From Gorsachius magnificus (Eukaryota > Chordata > Aves > Pelecaniformes > Ardeidae): 64,000 nt of DNA. How positions within the stretch are numbered: the first letter of the stretch is position 1; the number at the start of each line of letters is the position of its first letter. The position numbers and the translations under genes are program-made. The stretch spans positions 11,392,984 through 11,456,983 of the forward strand of contig CM067082.1 of the NCBI GenBank assembly GCA_034008185.1, written 5' to 3'. Shown one piece after another: positions 1 through 12,484 of the stretch. Below the pieces are notes generated by a model. It was given only the letters and a program-made list of their open reading frames with translations, made no database searches and was not told the origin of the DNA.

Positions 1-133
1 CATAAAACTTATAAATCATTTATAAAAGAACAAACTACAGAGTTGAATGGTCCAGTTATAATGCTATCATTATATTATTAATATCACAAGATCACCCAGC
101 AGCCTGCAAATCTGACTGTCATCTTACTGTTTC

Positions 134-180
134 AGGTGCTGTGCAAACAGAGAATGCTGTCCCGGCACCGAGGAGCTGGG
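134..180 (+). repeat. relic of an ancient amniote dispersed repeat (family A)
   Basis: The order of words (a 'ggtgctgtgcaaaca' core, then an altered 'gtccctgcccc'-like segment, then 'gagctt'-like) matches an old repeat I remember from reptile and bird DNA, in which a 'gtgctgtacaaaca' core precedes a 'gacagtccctgcccc' block. Similar wording recurs at 21157, 60035 and 61496 in this window. I do not know its library name. It is short and heavily diverged. Confidence 0.4.
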
Positions 181-185
181 TGGCT

Positions 186-3100
186 GCAGCTGGGGGCTGG
201 GGGGGCTGCATGCCTGGAAGATGACCTGCCAATGTCATGGGAAGATCCCAGGGCTAAAGCTCACTCATCTGCAGAAGCTCTGCACTGAAGTCCTGAGTGG
301 CTCTTGAGCATGGCCTGGGACTATGCGATTTTAAGAGACGTGCTTGTATTCCTTACGCGTTTTGGTGTGCACAGAGTGCTGTGCTGTGAGACCAGAAATC
401 ATCCCACTTGCAGGTGAGGGAATGGACATGCAACACCTTGGGTTTTGTTTGCAGACATAGGTTTTTTCACAGCACAAATGCATATGCATGTATGTATTTC
501 CTGAACACCTTCTTTTGGTATAAGAGTCTGAAAATATGGTCAATCAAATCAGCCTAGGCAGTCTACTGTTTTCCTGCCTCTTTTTGCTTCTTCTGAGGCA
601 CTGAGTAACCTATGGATGTGTTTTACCATTTCTGTATATTTGGATGAAATTCTGGCCCTTTTTGGGTCACTAGTAAAACTCTTTTTGACTATAGCAAGTT
701 TGCCTTTATTTTCCAGGTTATAGGCCTAGAGAGTACTATTTCTTCCCTGGTACTCATACAGCACCCAGCCAAATAACACCTTGGGGTCCTAGTCTGATAC
801 ATATGCTAAGAACAGATAATAACCTCTGAAGCATTTTGCTGGTTAGTGACTGGCTCAGATTGACCTCAGTCAATTACAAGTTAGGGTTTTCCCCATGGGT
901 AAATTGGTGCTAGAAGGACACTGCTTAGGGGACATTGATATACATCTGTCAGTGCACACAAAAATCCAGAATTCACCTCATGCAAAATTTGCCCTCATTT
1001 CTCCCTGCTGAAGGTTAGTCAGTGATTTAGGCAAAATTAGTTTAATATTCTGGTTCCCCAAAGCCAGCTGCATTCCTCACAAAACAGTCATCATGTGTGG
1101 TATCCTTCACCAGAGATGAAGAACTGAATAGCCTCTGGAAACAAAATTATGCTTCGAGTAGTCATCCCTGAACATGGTCTGTCACAGCGACCAGTGCTGC
1201 CTCTTGGCTTCCCCTGCTTCTCTCCCTCCCCACTCTCACTAACATTGCTGGCTGCTTGCTCCTATCTTCATCCCACATCAGAGGCTCTGTAGGAGGAGGC
1301 TCTCTTTGGTTTCGGTGCTTGCACAGCCCTTAGAGTCATGGGGAGCGGCTGGTGCTTGGAAAAGAGCCCTTCCCATGGCACAAATCAGAAAACAAAGACA
1401 AATATTCATGAAATAGCTTGGAAGTGTCTTCCTTACACTGCATTTGCTGTAACCAACCTGCAGCTGAACACAGGGACACCAGTATGGCACCTTTTGCAAG
1501 CAATGATACTGTCTTTAACTCAAGCAAGGGGGGAAAAAAGAGAGTGGCTTTCCTACTCCCCTGTAGGAAGATGGTTTGGGGGAGTAGCAGAGCAGAAATG
1601 GACTCTTACTGGGCCTTGAGGGGCAGGGACATCCCCCAGGGGTGGCCTGGACCCTGGCTGGGAGAAGACCCTGCAGGGTTGAGGGGAAGGGGTGATGCTC
1701 AAGGTGCATTTGACCCAACCCTTGTCCATGAGCAACCCCTCCAGCAGGGCTATGCTCCTTCTGGTGGCTGTGGTCTGCTGCTTCACAGGCAGGTTTTCAT
1801 TCCAGTCCCCTCTCTCTGCCCCTCCACCTCTATGTGTCCATCCTTTTTCACCTAAGTGAAGATGAGGTGTGCCCAGTCTCATGCCAAATTGCAAAGGGGC
1901 ATAGTTAACAGACACATATAGGTGAGACTTTTTTAGAGCTCTTAAAATTTCATAGAAATTAAAAGAAACACGAGGATTTCCCCATTTCCTTCCCCTCTAG
2001 CACCTGCTTTCCTTCTTCTAATAAAGGTCCTATTGCTCAGCAGGGAACAAAACCTCCTCTGAGTCACAGGACTGTTTCTCAACTCCCTCATATGAGCTCC
2101 CAGGGTCCAGCTGTCTCTTGCAACCACAAGAAATACCTGGCTTTTCCAAGCAATCAACATGGAAGGGCTGGCTATGTAGTAAATCAAGGGGATTGATCTT
2201 TTGCAAGCTCTGAAGAGCACAGTTGGGTAAAAACATGCAGTTTTCCCAGCTCTGAAGGAGCGTCCAAGTGGTTGAGAGCTTATGAAGACAACACCCTTCT
2301 TCCCAGCAGACAGACATACAACAAGGTTCCCAGGGATTGCAAGTGGACAGCACTGCACTCAGCTGGTCCTGCAGCCCTTGGGATGGCCAGGCAGCCAGGC
2401 GAGCGGCCAAACTGGCCCATGCCATCCCCAGGGTAAGAGGAGCTTGAATGACTTCTTTGCCTCCACATCCCCACCATGCCCAGTCCCACACCCCAACCCG
2501 ACTCTCCCTCCACCATGAGTTCTTGCTCTCCCTTGGCTGCAAGCCCCGCTCCTGCTGCACCAAGAAGGTTCATGTAGAACTCTACTCTTCCCCATTCAAA
2601 ATGTGCATGATTTTCCTTTTTGAGTCATTTCTCTCTCCCAAGGATTGAAACATTTTAGACTTTATTTCTGAAAAGACCTGGGGAAACTGCATCTCCCACA
2701 ATTCCCATATTAAAGCTGTCAATATACAGAGAAACCCTCCATCCAGCCCACCTTTTCCCTCTCCTGATTCTGGGGGTTTTGGCTTATTACCATGATGCTA
2801 CATTTATCTGACCTTTATTGGATATGCCATCTGCCGTGCTAGAAACTTTAAAAAGCATTCAACTCTGTCTGTATCTAATTGCAATTTTCCTCATTGCCCT
2901 CCAAATTTAGCACAATATCATCTGGAAATGCTGCAGCTTTTGATACAGCTGAATCACAAAAAGCAATTATATCAATAACAATAATAATTTAATTTTTTTA
3001 AAAGAAAATATTAAAGGCAAGAATGCACCCAGGATTTCAAGAACTAAGAAATAGTTCCACTCCCTGCAGGTTTAAATACCAGTTAATTTCACATTATATT

Positions 3101-3224
3101 TTTACCCACTCCATAATATAGGTATCAACCCCAGACTTTCCTAACTGTTTTACTCTCCCCCAACCCACCAAGGTACACAATGCTCACAGTGAGTTGCCTT
3201 TTTTTCGGTCTCCCTCAGCAGCAA
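186..3224. other. non-coding sequence, no gene seen
   Basis: Apart from the family B relic at 643-700, this is unique-looking sequence. Two GC-richer patches (about 1330-1860 and 2030-2595) stay open in several frames on both strands at once, which is what stop-poor composition produces. None of their translations shows a domain, signal peptide or repeat, and no CpG island or plausible promoter accompanies them. An AT-rich patch lies at about 2950-3010. Confidence 0.6.
643..700 (+). repeat. relic of an ancient palindromic amniote repeat (family B)
   Basis: A 'gatgaaattctggccc' block is followed by 'ggtcactagtaaaactc' and 'ttgacta'. This is the word order of an old near-palindromic repeat of amniotes ('tgaaattctggccc ... 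gtcaatggcaaaactcc ... ttgacttc'), probably a non-autonomous DNA element. Recognition is from memory of the motif, and the family name is unknown to me. Confidence 0.4.
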
Positions 3225-3445
3225 TATCCTCAAAGAATTCCAGTCAGTTAATGAGGCATGCCCTTCCCTTCCTGAAACCATATTAGATATCCTTAATTAG
3301 GCCATGCTATTCTAACTGTTCCTCCCTTAGTATCTCAAAAGAGGAGCTGAAGACTTTCAACTGCACAGATCTGCAGCTTCCCGGTGCATCCCCAGGCCCT
3401 TTATAAAAATAGAAAAAGAGATCACATTACCTCCCCCTCAACCCT
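3225..3445 (-). mobile_element. badly eroded CR1/L3-type LINE, reverse-transcriptase region
   Basis: Read on the plus strand, the segment keeps the order of landmarks seen in antisense copies of old CR1/L3-type LINE polymerase: a 'gaggcatgcccttccctt' block, 'gaaaccatatta', then 'cccaggccctttataaaaat' and 'atcacattacctcc'. These are antisense codons of the polymerase palm/fingers region. The frame is destroyed by stops and indels. Similarity may extend left to about 2890, where 'caaatttagcacaatatcatctgg' also resembles this family, but I would not insist on it. It is probably an insertion predating birds. Confidence 0.5.
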
Positions 3446-4294
3446 AAGATATCTCTCCCCTGAAGGAAGCAAACTTGTAAAAATAGCAACTATGGCTTCT
3501 CCAGTTTCCCAAGCAGAGCAATAGCAGCCTTAATAGATGTGTATTTTTCTTTCCTCAGAAAGGATGAGCCTCAGAAAGGTTGGAAACATGGTTTGGATGA
3601 GCATGAGAAAGCAAGGGAGCACATTCTCCTGCTCATCTTGAGCTCATGTTTCTGTTGTTTATTCTGTTTGCCTGAAATTTTACAAGATCATTTTATGGTT
3701 TGCTAAGACAGAAGTTTCTTATGTTTTCAATGGTTAGTATTCTTAGTGCTAACCAGAACTGAAACATACCTCTTCAGATCATGCAAAACTTTGGTCTCTT
3801 TCTGGAAATAACAGAAGTTTCTGGAATTTCTCCTTTTTGTTTTTCTAAAGATAAGCCCAACACAGACGCTTGAAATTCTCATGATTTGGAAAAGCTCAGT
3901 TTGGAACCGAGGTTTGCAAACCATCACTTAACTGATGAATTCTACCAAAACAAAATTATCCCAGTTTACTTGCCCTGTCCTGGAATTGCTGAAACACAAG
4001 TCAGACATTTGGGGATTGGTTTTTCAAGAGTAAGCCCAAGTCTACCCCTTCTCTACCTGAAGTTACTGTACTGCCCACTCCTTCCCCATCACTTTTGAAA
4101 AAATCCCGATTTTCATGTTTAACCAGCAGAGAAAACAATTTCCTATAAAGACCACTATCTTGTCTTGCTCCATCACTACACATTTTAGTGATAAGGGGGC
4201 ATTTTTCTGGCAAACACAACTATCTCCTCTTATTTTCTTGATGCAGGTATGTATTTTTCTTGCTTGGTGGGACTAAAGACAAATGTAACATTAA
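3446..4294. other. unique non-coding sequence
   Basis: I see no gene, tandem repeat or recognisable transposon here. The short open frames (for example at 3886-4098) lack any protein-like character and overlap similar frames on the opposite strand. Confidence 0.6.
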
Positions 4295-4741
4295 TTCATA
4301 GACTCATAGAAACATGTGGTTGGAAAAAACCTTTAAAATCATTGAGCCCAACTGTACCCATCCACCACTAAATCATGTCTCTAAGCACCTCATCTACCCA
4401 TCTTTTAAATACCTCCAGGGATGGGGACTCAACCACCTCCCTGGGCAGTCCAATTCCAATGCTTAACAACAGTTTCATTGAAAAAATTTTCCTAATGTCC
4501 AACCTAAACCTGCCCTGGCGCAACTTGAGGCCATTTCCTCTTGTCCTGTCACTTGTTACGTTGGAGAAGAGACCAACACTCACCTCACTACAACCTCCTT
4601 TCAGGCAGTTGTAGAGAGCAATAAGGTCTCCCCTCAGCCTCCTCTTTTCCATGCTGAATAACCCCAGTTCCCTCAGCCTCACAGGACTTGTGCTCCAGAC
4701 CCCTCACCAGCTTCGTTGCCCTTCTGCGGACACGCTCTGGT
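4295..4741 (-). mobile_element. CR1 LINE copy 1, 5'-truncated 3' fragment
   Basis: The left edge carries the CR1 tail in reverse complement ('ttcatagactcataga'), followed by the CR1 3' UTR and the C-terminal part of ORF2 read leftwards, ending at 4368. The protein keeps the family hallmarks: [40 protein letters not shown] and [24 protein letters not shown]1 ORF2 encodes an endonuclease/reverse transcriptase that copies its own RNA at a nicked chromosomal site. Only the region after the polymerase domain survives, as usual for 5'-truncated insertions. Compared with copy 5, an extra base near 4452 and a lost base near 4487 scramble about 12 residues between the RLDIRK and LPREVV blocks and then restore the frame. 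Subfamily resembles that of copy 5. The element is dead. Confidence 0.93.
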
Positions 4742-6980
4742 TCCATACAGGCCACCCCATAAGGGAGAAAATACTAAGTCCAACATCAGGCAACTGTGAC
4801 AGATCTGTGCAGGACCCAAATGAAGCCCAGGGCTTTCTCAGTTGCCAGACATGGACCAAGCACAACGTCCCCTAAGGAATGGGAGCTATTACATCTGACT
4901 GCAAAACTTTACAGGCTCTATAATAGCTGCAGAAATGAACATCTGGTGCCCAGAGAAGGCCACACAGATCCATGGGACTGGGGATTAAGAGGTGCGAAAG
5001 TTAGTGCTAGTGGCTCAAACAAGATCCTGCAGATGGGGAAAGATGAGTTCAACACTGAGACTGTGATACTCAGAGGAGAGGTGGAAGCAGGACAGATGCT
5101 TCAGGGGCAGGGCAGGGTTTCTGCCAAAATTAGCTTCCTGTTTACTGATGACGAACATTGCTTTATGCAAGTTACACCGATAGGACTGAAAGAGTAATTT
5201 CTGTGATCAATATCTGCACTATAAAAATTATTGCCCCAGAGGGCTCCGGATTTTGCTGTTGCTCAGTAGATGGGTGACAGTATTGGCCTGGGGAAAATCT
5301 TGGATCTCTCTCAGCTCAGGGACTGTTTGATGTCAGAAGCTACTTCCAGTACTCTGAAAGATGTAAGCATTTACTTATTCTTTAAACGAGCTTGCAAGTA
5401 CCCTTGATCTTGTTGAGCACTGGTGATTGTCCTGCTTCAAGTGTGAGGTGAGATGGGAAATATCCAGAGATTTCAGCCTTTCAGCAATTTATAGACATCT
5501 GAAGTACAACTAGATATCTCAAATCCCATAGAATTACTGGGTAATCTTAAAATATTGAAAAAAAACCCACCTAGTTGGGAATTGATTGTACAATGATGGT
5601 CCACTGAAGAAGACATTATTTGTGACCTTTGAGAAATAACCAGTGCATCTGAACCCACTGAACATATCCCGCAATTAAAGGCAGTCAGAAACACACGTGG
5701 CTATTTCTCTGTGTGTGACATTCACATTTACCCCTATTTCTTACAAGCACTGCCATCAAAAAAAATCTTTCAATGATGTTTGTACATCAAGAAAAATGCT
5801 TCCTTCCCCCCGCCTCCCCAACCCTTGTCATTTCTTCAGATCAGTATGAGAGAAATTTAAAAGCCTTCTGTAAACAAAACATATCTCTTATCTCCAACAT
5901 GTATCTCCAACATGCCCCCTTCTTTGCTTCTTCTTTTGTTGAGGACAATGTTTGGCTTATCTTCTTATCTCTGTGGCTAATAACATTTTGTGCTTTTCTT
6001 TAGGGACAGGCAGACAAAGCATCATGATGCAAAAACACAGCACAGTCGAAGCATTTCAGTTTTACCTCAAGGTAAATTCATAAAGGTCAACATCAAATGT
6101 GGGTATGAACCTGACCCTGGGTAAGTCAATCTCGTATTTAAGATGAAGCGCCTTTTATGTGCACACATTCTGCTTGCCTGAGCAGTGCAGGGTACCCACC
6201 GCCGTGGGACTGCCTGCTCTCCCGCACATTATTCAACCCAATCAAAAGCAACCCTTTGCAGAGGAATTTCCCCAGGTCTGCATGTCAGAGAAAGCCCCCT
6301 TGCCAATATCTGGAGGTTTCAAGTAGTTGTGCACAACTGAGGCTGATACTTGGCCTCTGCAGCTGTATCCCCACATCCCTTGCTGGGGTTTCACCACCAT
6401 TTTGGGATGAACGGGTGCATGCAGTTACCCTTCTCTTCACTGCTTGGGTTTGGCTGTGGTATGGGGGGAGCTTTTTCGCTCACACTTCCTGCATTACGGT
6501 TTAACTCTTGTCATTGTTCATTCTCCTTTCATTGCTGTGGAAGGACTCTTCTTTCACTTCAGCATTTGGTCACATCAGAAGCAGATAATGTTGGGGGAGG
6601 TGGCGGGAGGAGTGACTCATCCTCGGAGGTCACCCCGCTTTGCAGAGAGGGGGCATTATTGTCTCACCTTCCTCCTTGAATTCAGCATCCCCGCAGTGCT
6701 GCCTGTCAGTCCTGCCTGCCCTCCCTCTCCCCTCTCTGCTATCACTGCTTCTGCTCCTTGCTTTCCTCCTCTTGAGGAGAACACCAGAGGTCAAAGGGAC
6801 CTTCAAGATCAAATTCAAAACTGGGCTTGCTTTGGTGCACCACTGACAGGCTTGCTGGCCACCCAGTGCTGAAGGCATGAAGCCTCATGGCCCTGTCCAT
6901 TTACATGTATCTGGAGCTTCTTCATTACCTCCGTACCTGTGGATTTACCATGACAAGACTTCACAACATTAAGGAAAGAC
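4742..6980. other. unique non-coding sequence
   Basis: No gene is seen. A 13-base word (gtatctccaacat, inexact at its edge) is duplicated in tandem at about 5887-5913. The patch 6157-6870 is GC-richer and open in several frames on both strands, without recognisable domains. A G-rich run at about 6590-6616 is the only other compositional oddity. Confidence 0.55.
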
Positions 6981-7036
6981 TATTCCCCCTTTTTCACAGA
7001 TGAAACTGAGAGTCAAAGTTCAAAAACCTTAAAAAA
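6981..7036 (-). repeat. MIR-like SINE core fragment
   Basis: The block 'cccctttttcacagatgaaactgagag' followed by 'caaagtt' matches, in reverse complement, the conserved MIR segment that normally reads 'ctcagtttcctcatctgtaaaatggg'. MIR is a tRNA-derived SINE spread in early amniotes and mobilised by L2-type LINEs. Only about 50 bases are recognisable. Confidence 0.45.
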
Positions 7037-9799
7037 TGATGGGTTTACTATATGCTAGTGGCTTTTTCTATACCGCTATCAAAGGTAAACCCCAAAGACG
7101 CATGCTGAATCAACACTGTCTGAATATGGCCCTGGTCTAGTTTGCCAAATTATAAATTAATTCATAGAAGAGCACAAATAGGAGTGAAGCCTCCACACCA
7201 CTTCCTTCCCATCCCACTCTTTCTCTTCACCTCCGCTGTTAAAGATGTTGCAATAGCAGAAGTAGTAGAAATGAACCAACTTAGAAGAGGCACTGCGGCA
7301 TGTACCAGGCACCCTGTGATGGAGCCCTGAAAAGCCCGTGAGCCATTCAATAAGTGGGAGTGAAGTTATGCCAGTGATAAGCATTTATGAAAAACCCACC
7401 CTCAAAACCAAGTTGGAAAAAGCATCATGCTTCCCTTCCTGCTGTGCTCTGGAAATACAAGTGTCTCCTTTGACATGTCACAGACGTTTCCTTGGAAAAA
7501 TTTATGTGGGAGTGAAGAATTCCCAGGAATATTTCACTTCAGACCAAAAATGTATAGGAATAAATAGTCTTCTAAAGGTAATTTATGTCATGAAACACCT
7601 TGAATTTCTAGATCACAGAGCCATCTGAGTATTAGATCAAATCTGGCTCTATTCCCTGAGTATACTGGTGATTCAGACACTCAAACAAGTACCCTTAAAA
7701 AGTGTTTGTTTAAAAAAAAAATCCTTTACATGCAATGCTATTAATATTATAATTAAAAGCTGATGCAGAATATTAAAAGCAACATGCAGCCTTCTAAGAA
7801 ATTACCCAACAGAAGTAATTCCATGGGAATTCAATTACCAAGTGTTGGAATTGAGGTTGGGGGTAAGGTGAGGGTTTCTCTTTCGCATTGTTGTCAAGCC
7901 TTTTATGTTGTGAAGACATCAATCTGAGATGCCTAAACATGCAAAGACATCACAAGAGTTTAGACTGTCATATTCAGCCATGGTATAGCACTACTGTAAG
8001 GACCTAAGGATGCAGGATGCTTGTGCAACAGTCTGTCTACAGAGACGAGTCCGTACAACGTAAGTCATGCTAAGGTTGTGTCACTGCTGTTGCACAACTG
8101 GCCCTTAGACCTGTAGAAGATACCCTCCTAGGGGAGAAGCCACACAAAATAAAACAGAAACTACACCAAAGCAGACAGCCTATGCCCAAAAAAGCAATGC
8201 TTGTGCCTTCAAAAACAGTAGCTGAAGCTTGAGGCTCGCTTTTCCTCACAGCAGAGCCCTTTTGCTCTTGCTGGGGCTCGGCTCCAGCTGGGATCACATT
8301 TACTTTTGCAGCCTAGGCCTCACTGTTTTCAGACTGTGGTTGTCGAGACTCAGAAAACAGCAAGAGCCCCTGAAGCAAATGGCAACTGCCTCCCCTACAG
8401 ATTTGCAGCATCATGCTTTATACAGGTTGCCTAGCTTCTGAGCCACTATAAAGTCATTTCTTCAATAGGTGAATCACAAAGGTGCAAGATCAGAGTAACA
8501 TAGTGGTAAAACCAGACACAGTAGCTTTACATTTTCTTATAAAATTATTTGGCTAACATAAGAAATGGGCCAAATTTCCTTTTCTGTGGAGAAGGTTGAA
8601 ATTCCTGGGAATCCACATGCAGAAATAACACGAGAAGGTAATTCTGTAGATTAATTAGAAGTAAACCTTCTGAAACTTTCCTGTTTTCTTTTTAACTGTA
8701 GAACTTTCCATAGAGATGCTATCCAGCCACAGTATAGTTAATCTCATGGTGTTATTCTAATTATAAAAACAAAGCATCAGCAGTTACCCTTTGTCTGCCT
8801 TGGTATGAAATCCAAAGCGCAAAAGAAACAAGCCATTGAAGTAACCCTTTTTCTTGTTTGGTGTTCGAAGCATCCTCCAGTTACACACGTGATGGCCAAA
8901 GGATTTGCTTCTCATTTACACTTTTTTTTCTCTCTGCAAACCATAAACTGTCCTTTAATTGATTCGAAAGGTGGGTAGGGATTAGCAGAATCAAAGTCAC
9001 ATAGGAGGGGGGGATTTTTTTTAAGACTTCCAGTGGCAAGGGGGTAATGCAAACACAATTAAACCCTTTTGATGCAAAGGAAGCAAATGCTCATATTGTG
9101 ACTTGCAACAGAATGAGTCAAGAAAATAAGACAATGAAGCTATGTCATGTTTTAGCTCACAGTCACTGTAAAGTCTGGGGCTGTAAACTCTTTCCTTTCA
9201 GACAGGCAAACAGTGAGAGCTCTGTTCTGTTTTCAAGGGATGGATGCTATCACTTAGACAAGATCCTAACTCCCAGTGGGTGATAAAAGCTTATCATCCC
9301 CCGGAACAACACAGCCCAGTAACTGGTGGGTGCCTCTATCTCGCAGCTCCAGCTGCTGACTTCCTCTGCCTTGAAGTAAGGGAAACATAAATAAAACAAT
9401 CACCATATGGATATTGCATTATGTAAATGGCAGTGGTTGTGAGAAAAGCAGTTTCATATGATATTGGCAAAGGACTGAATTCATCACCAGCAGTTCAAGG
9501 CTGGCTGAGCCGAGAGACACATTTCTCGGGCACATTCCTCCAGCAGCAAGGGGCAGCTGAGCATTATCTTCAGGACACAGTCTTCCTGGCTAGCTGACAC
9601 AGGGAGAGTGTTGGAAATTACCAGTCGGTGGCTGAGGACGGATGATTCAAACAAACTGCCTGAAATGAGCAGGACTTGGTACCAGAGGAGGAACGTACCA
9701 CATCTTGCTTCTTGCTGCGCTTCCATGTAGCATCAGCATCCAGTTTGCTCATGAAGCAAAGGGTGGTTTGGGACAAAGAGCTTCAGGAAACATCATCCT
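7037..9799. other. unique non-coding sequence
   Basis: I see no gene. An AT-rich stretch at about 7705-7790 and a fairly homogeneous AT-rich block at 8500-9060 have the look of ordinary bird intergenic or intronic DNA. A short inverted pair of GATA-type motifs lies at 9279-9300 (see findings). Confidence 0.55.
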
Positions 9800-10100
9800 G
9801 GGCCTGATTCTCCCTCCTAGTTAAAACCGGCAATAATAACACCACCAGGTGAAAGACAACGATGCACTGTGACTCCCGGACTGTAGCAAGAAGGACTTCT
9901 ATATTGTGCTTTAAAGAAGAAAGGCCTTCCTAAGCCTTCCTCCTTCTCAGACTGTGTTGTCTGGGGCTGATTTGCTGCTCATGGCCATTTCCAGTCTAAG
10001 TCTGTTATTCAGTTAAACCAATGCAAATCAGGAGCAGCCCCAGATGAAGCTAATGAGATTTCTCCTGACTCGTAGGGGTGTATGAGCCAGCAGATTTCAG
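9800..10100. repeat. possible ancient palindromic amniote repeat, two ends
   Basis: The left part (9800-9832, 'ggcctgattctccctcctag' then 'ttaaaaccgg') and the right part (10011-10100, 'taaaccaatgcaaatcagga' and 'ctcctgactcgtaggggtgtatgag') resemble the two arms of an old amniote repeat whose intact form reads 'cctgattctc... taaatcaggagtaactcc ...' in one arm and its complement in the other. The 180 bases between are unrelated, so either a later insertion separates them or these are two scraps. The right arm is the better match. Confidence 0.35.
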
Positions 10101-12484
10101 TCCTCTGTGGTCAGTGTTTATTACCGTAAGCTGGGAGTTGCTCAGCCCTGGATGGAGACCAGGACCAGGCTGATTTACAAGTTAGTCATCAAAGTACACC
10201 ATGAGCAACCCCCCTGAAGGGCAGCCAAGAAGTTTAGACATCGTACAATTTTTAATGGTTTCAGCACTGGCCTTGAATCATTGCTGACTGCCTAGAAGCA
10301 GTTCAGGATTTAGGAATCTAACACGGGACTGAAGGTGAACTTTGGTGCCAAAATCCCAAACTGAGAGCAGCAGCCCCGCACCCTCTTTTCTTTAAGCTTC
10401 TTCAAAAGGTCTGTGGGCCCACACAAGCTTTTGCTTTTCTGCACACACCAGCCCTGCCCCAGGATTAACTCCTGCACTGCAGGGTCAGGGCTGACCCCAG
10501 CCTGGGGCTCTGGTCCACGGGACATGTTCAACAAATGCCCAACACATCCTGAGAGGTAAATGGTTGAGCAATTTTAAACTGTATCCTGGAACCTAAACCC
10601 AGGGAATTGCAGAGCCCTATGCCTTATTTCGGATCCAGTCCTTCATCTCTGTGCCCAGCTCTCAGCACAGGTGTGATTTTCAGCCTTAAACAACTTGAGA
10701 GACTTTATTTAAATAAGCCATCAGCCTGAGTTCCCTTTAATCTCTGAGATAGGGGATTTTTTTTGCTTGTATGCTCTGTGGTTATAAGAATGAAAAATGA
10801 GTGGTCAGACCGGTAGTTTGCAGTTATATTGGCTGTTTCCTTTTCCAAAGATAATTTTTATTCTTTTTTTTTACTCAATGAGTTGGTTTTCTTAATGACT
10901 TGCAGTAAGGTGGGGTTTTTTTGTTATTTTTTTTTTTAAACTTTCATTGTTAATAATAACTCCGAAGTAGTCTTAAAGTAGTGTACACAGTTTTACAGAA
11001 GTGCGAATGGTCTGCTGTGAAACCCATGCAAACAGAACACAGCTCCTAGGATAGACACGCAAGTCTTAAAACTGACAGAGCAAAATGAGTAAACCTGCTT
11101 CCACAAACCACCACACGGTCTAAGAGACAACGACTGCTCATTATCCTTTTATTATACTTAAGTAGAAGAACCTTCTACAAAGCAATAGACTCATAAACAC
11201 TCCTACCAGCTAAGAGTCTCTGAGGAAGCCATCCCCATCTGTTCAGTGCAGGAAGTTAATTCCACAGCCAAGGGAAATTATCTTCTGATAAAGTTAGGAA
11301 GTACACAGCAATAGCAGCAACCATTCAGGATCTTTAGAAACAAATGTATTACTGGGGTCCTTCCCATGTGTTACAAGCCAATGCTACTGAAAATAGTCAC
11401 TTTGCCCATTATGAGTGATTTATGGGCATTCGCTTTCCGTTCTTCTCCAGCAAAGTCAGATACTAGCAAACTTGAGATCAGAGGCAGAAGCAGCGCCTCA
11501 GCTATGAATAGGATCCTAATGGCTATTGTTCTTTGTAGCGGATATGTTGTCCTAAAGACTGGGGATAGGAGGAAAAAAAATCCTGTGATCCTCAGGATAT
11601 TCCTTCCACCAATAAAACAATGGTTCCTTTAATAAATCTATAGAAGATATGGAGCTTCACCCATCCAGGTCCTTATAGGGTGCTTCAACACAGGGCATAG
11701 AGATGGGCTGCTGAGATCAATTTATTGAATTGTACCTGTCCAAGGAAACTCACGATGGGATTTCTACAAATTAAAAGATGAACTCAGATAAACGTTTCAC
11801 ACCTGAAAGTATTTTCTGATTGTCGGGATTGATTGTTCCAGTGTTCACAGTTGGATTTTCAGCATTCTCTTTTTGTTAATAGAAGACAGAAACAACTTTT
11901 GGAGAGGAGATTGAATCTTTCTGGTCAACAACATTTGACTGGGTCTGCATCACTGCAGCTGACTAGAGATACGGAGTCACCTGATTATGCAAACATAACA
12001 CTTTTCTCAATGTTCTTACATCCTCCTCTGTCCCATGGATCACCTCTAGTTTGAACTCTATCAAGCAGACCAGTATTTGCTTTGCCTCGACTCCTTATAC
12101 AGGTCTGTACTTCAGATTAAAAGTTGCAAGAGGCATAGAGCTTGCACCATTTTCTGCAGTACCCATAGGCCCTTTGAGGTGATGCTTGAGGTGATGCAGT
12201 GCTTCTGTGCGCATTTCAACAGTAAGGAGAATTTCCAGAAAACTTCATAAACTGCCTGTCTTAATTACTGCCACAAGTTGCAATACAACCCTGTATTGTA
12301 TATGTTTCAAAGTCTGATGAAGGATCTCTTACTTTATCCATTGACAGAAGGATGAATTAAAATGAGTGACTTTCTTCCCTTATATAGGGTTCAAGACTGA
12401 TTGAATATGTTTAGTTCTCTGTATCATTAGGCCAGTCTACAAAGCCTTGAGTGGCAAACAGCAGATGATTAGGGAACGATTATT
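10101..12484. other. unique non-coding sequence with a T-rich tract
   Basis: No gene is seen. T-rich low-complexity sequence runs from about 10855 to 10942, with two uninterrupted T runs. A 12-base word (ttgaggtgatgc) is tandemly duplicated at about 12174-12198. The rest is unique. Confidence 0.55.

Noticed and set aside
1418..1855. 145-codon plus-strand open frame overlapping several others
   Set aside because: It lies in a GC-richer stop-poor patch open in several frames on both strands. The translation has no domain, signal peptide or repeat.
2030..2563. 177-codon minus-strand open frame, the longest outside CR1 apart from the CR1 polymerase
   Set aside because: Three overlapping frames on the same strand and one on the other are open over the same bases. 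The tryptophan/cysteine-rich translation is typical of non-coding frames.
6444..6872. 142-codon plus-strand open frame
   Set aside because: It is a proline/serine/leucine-rich translation from a pyrimidine-rich patch, with a competing 109-codon frame over the same bases. No domain.
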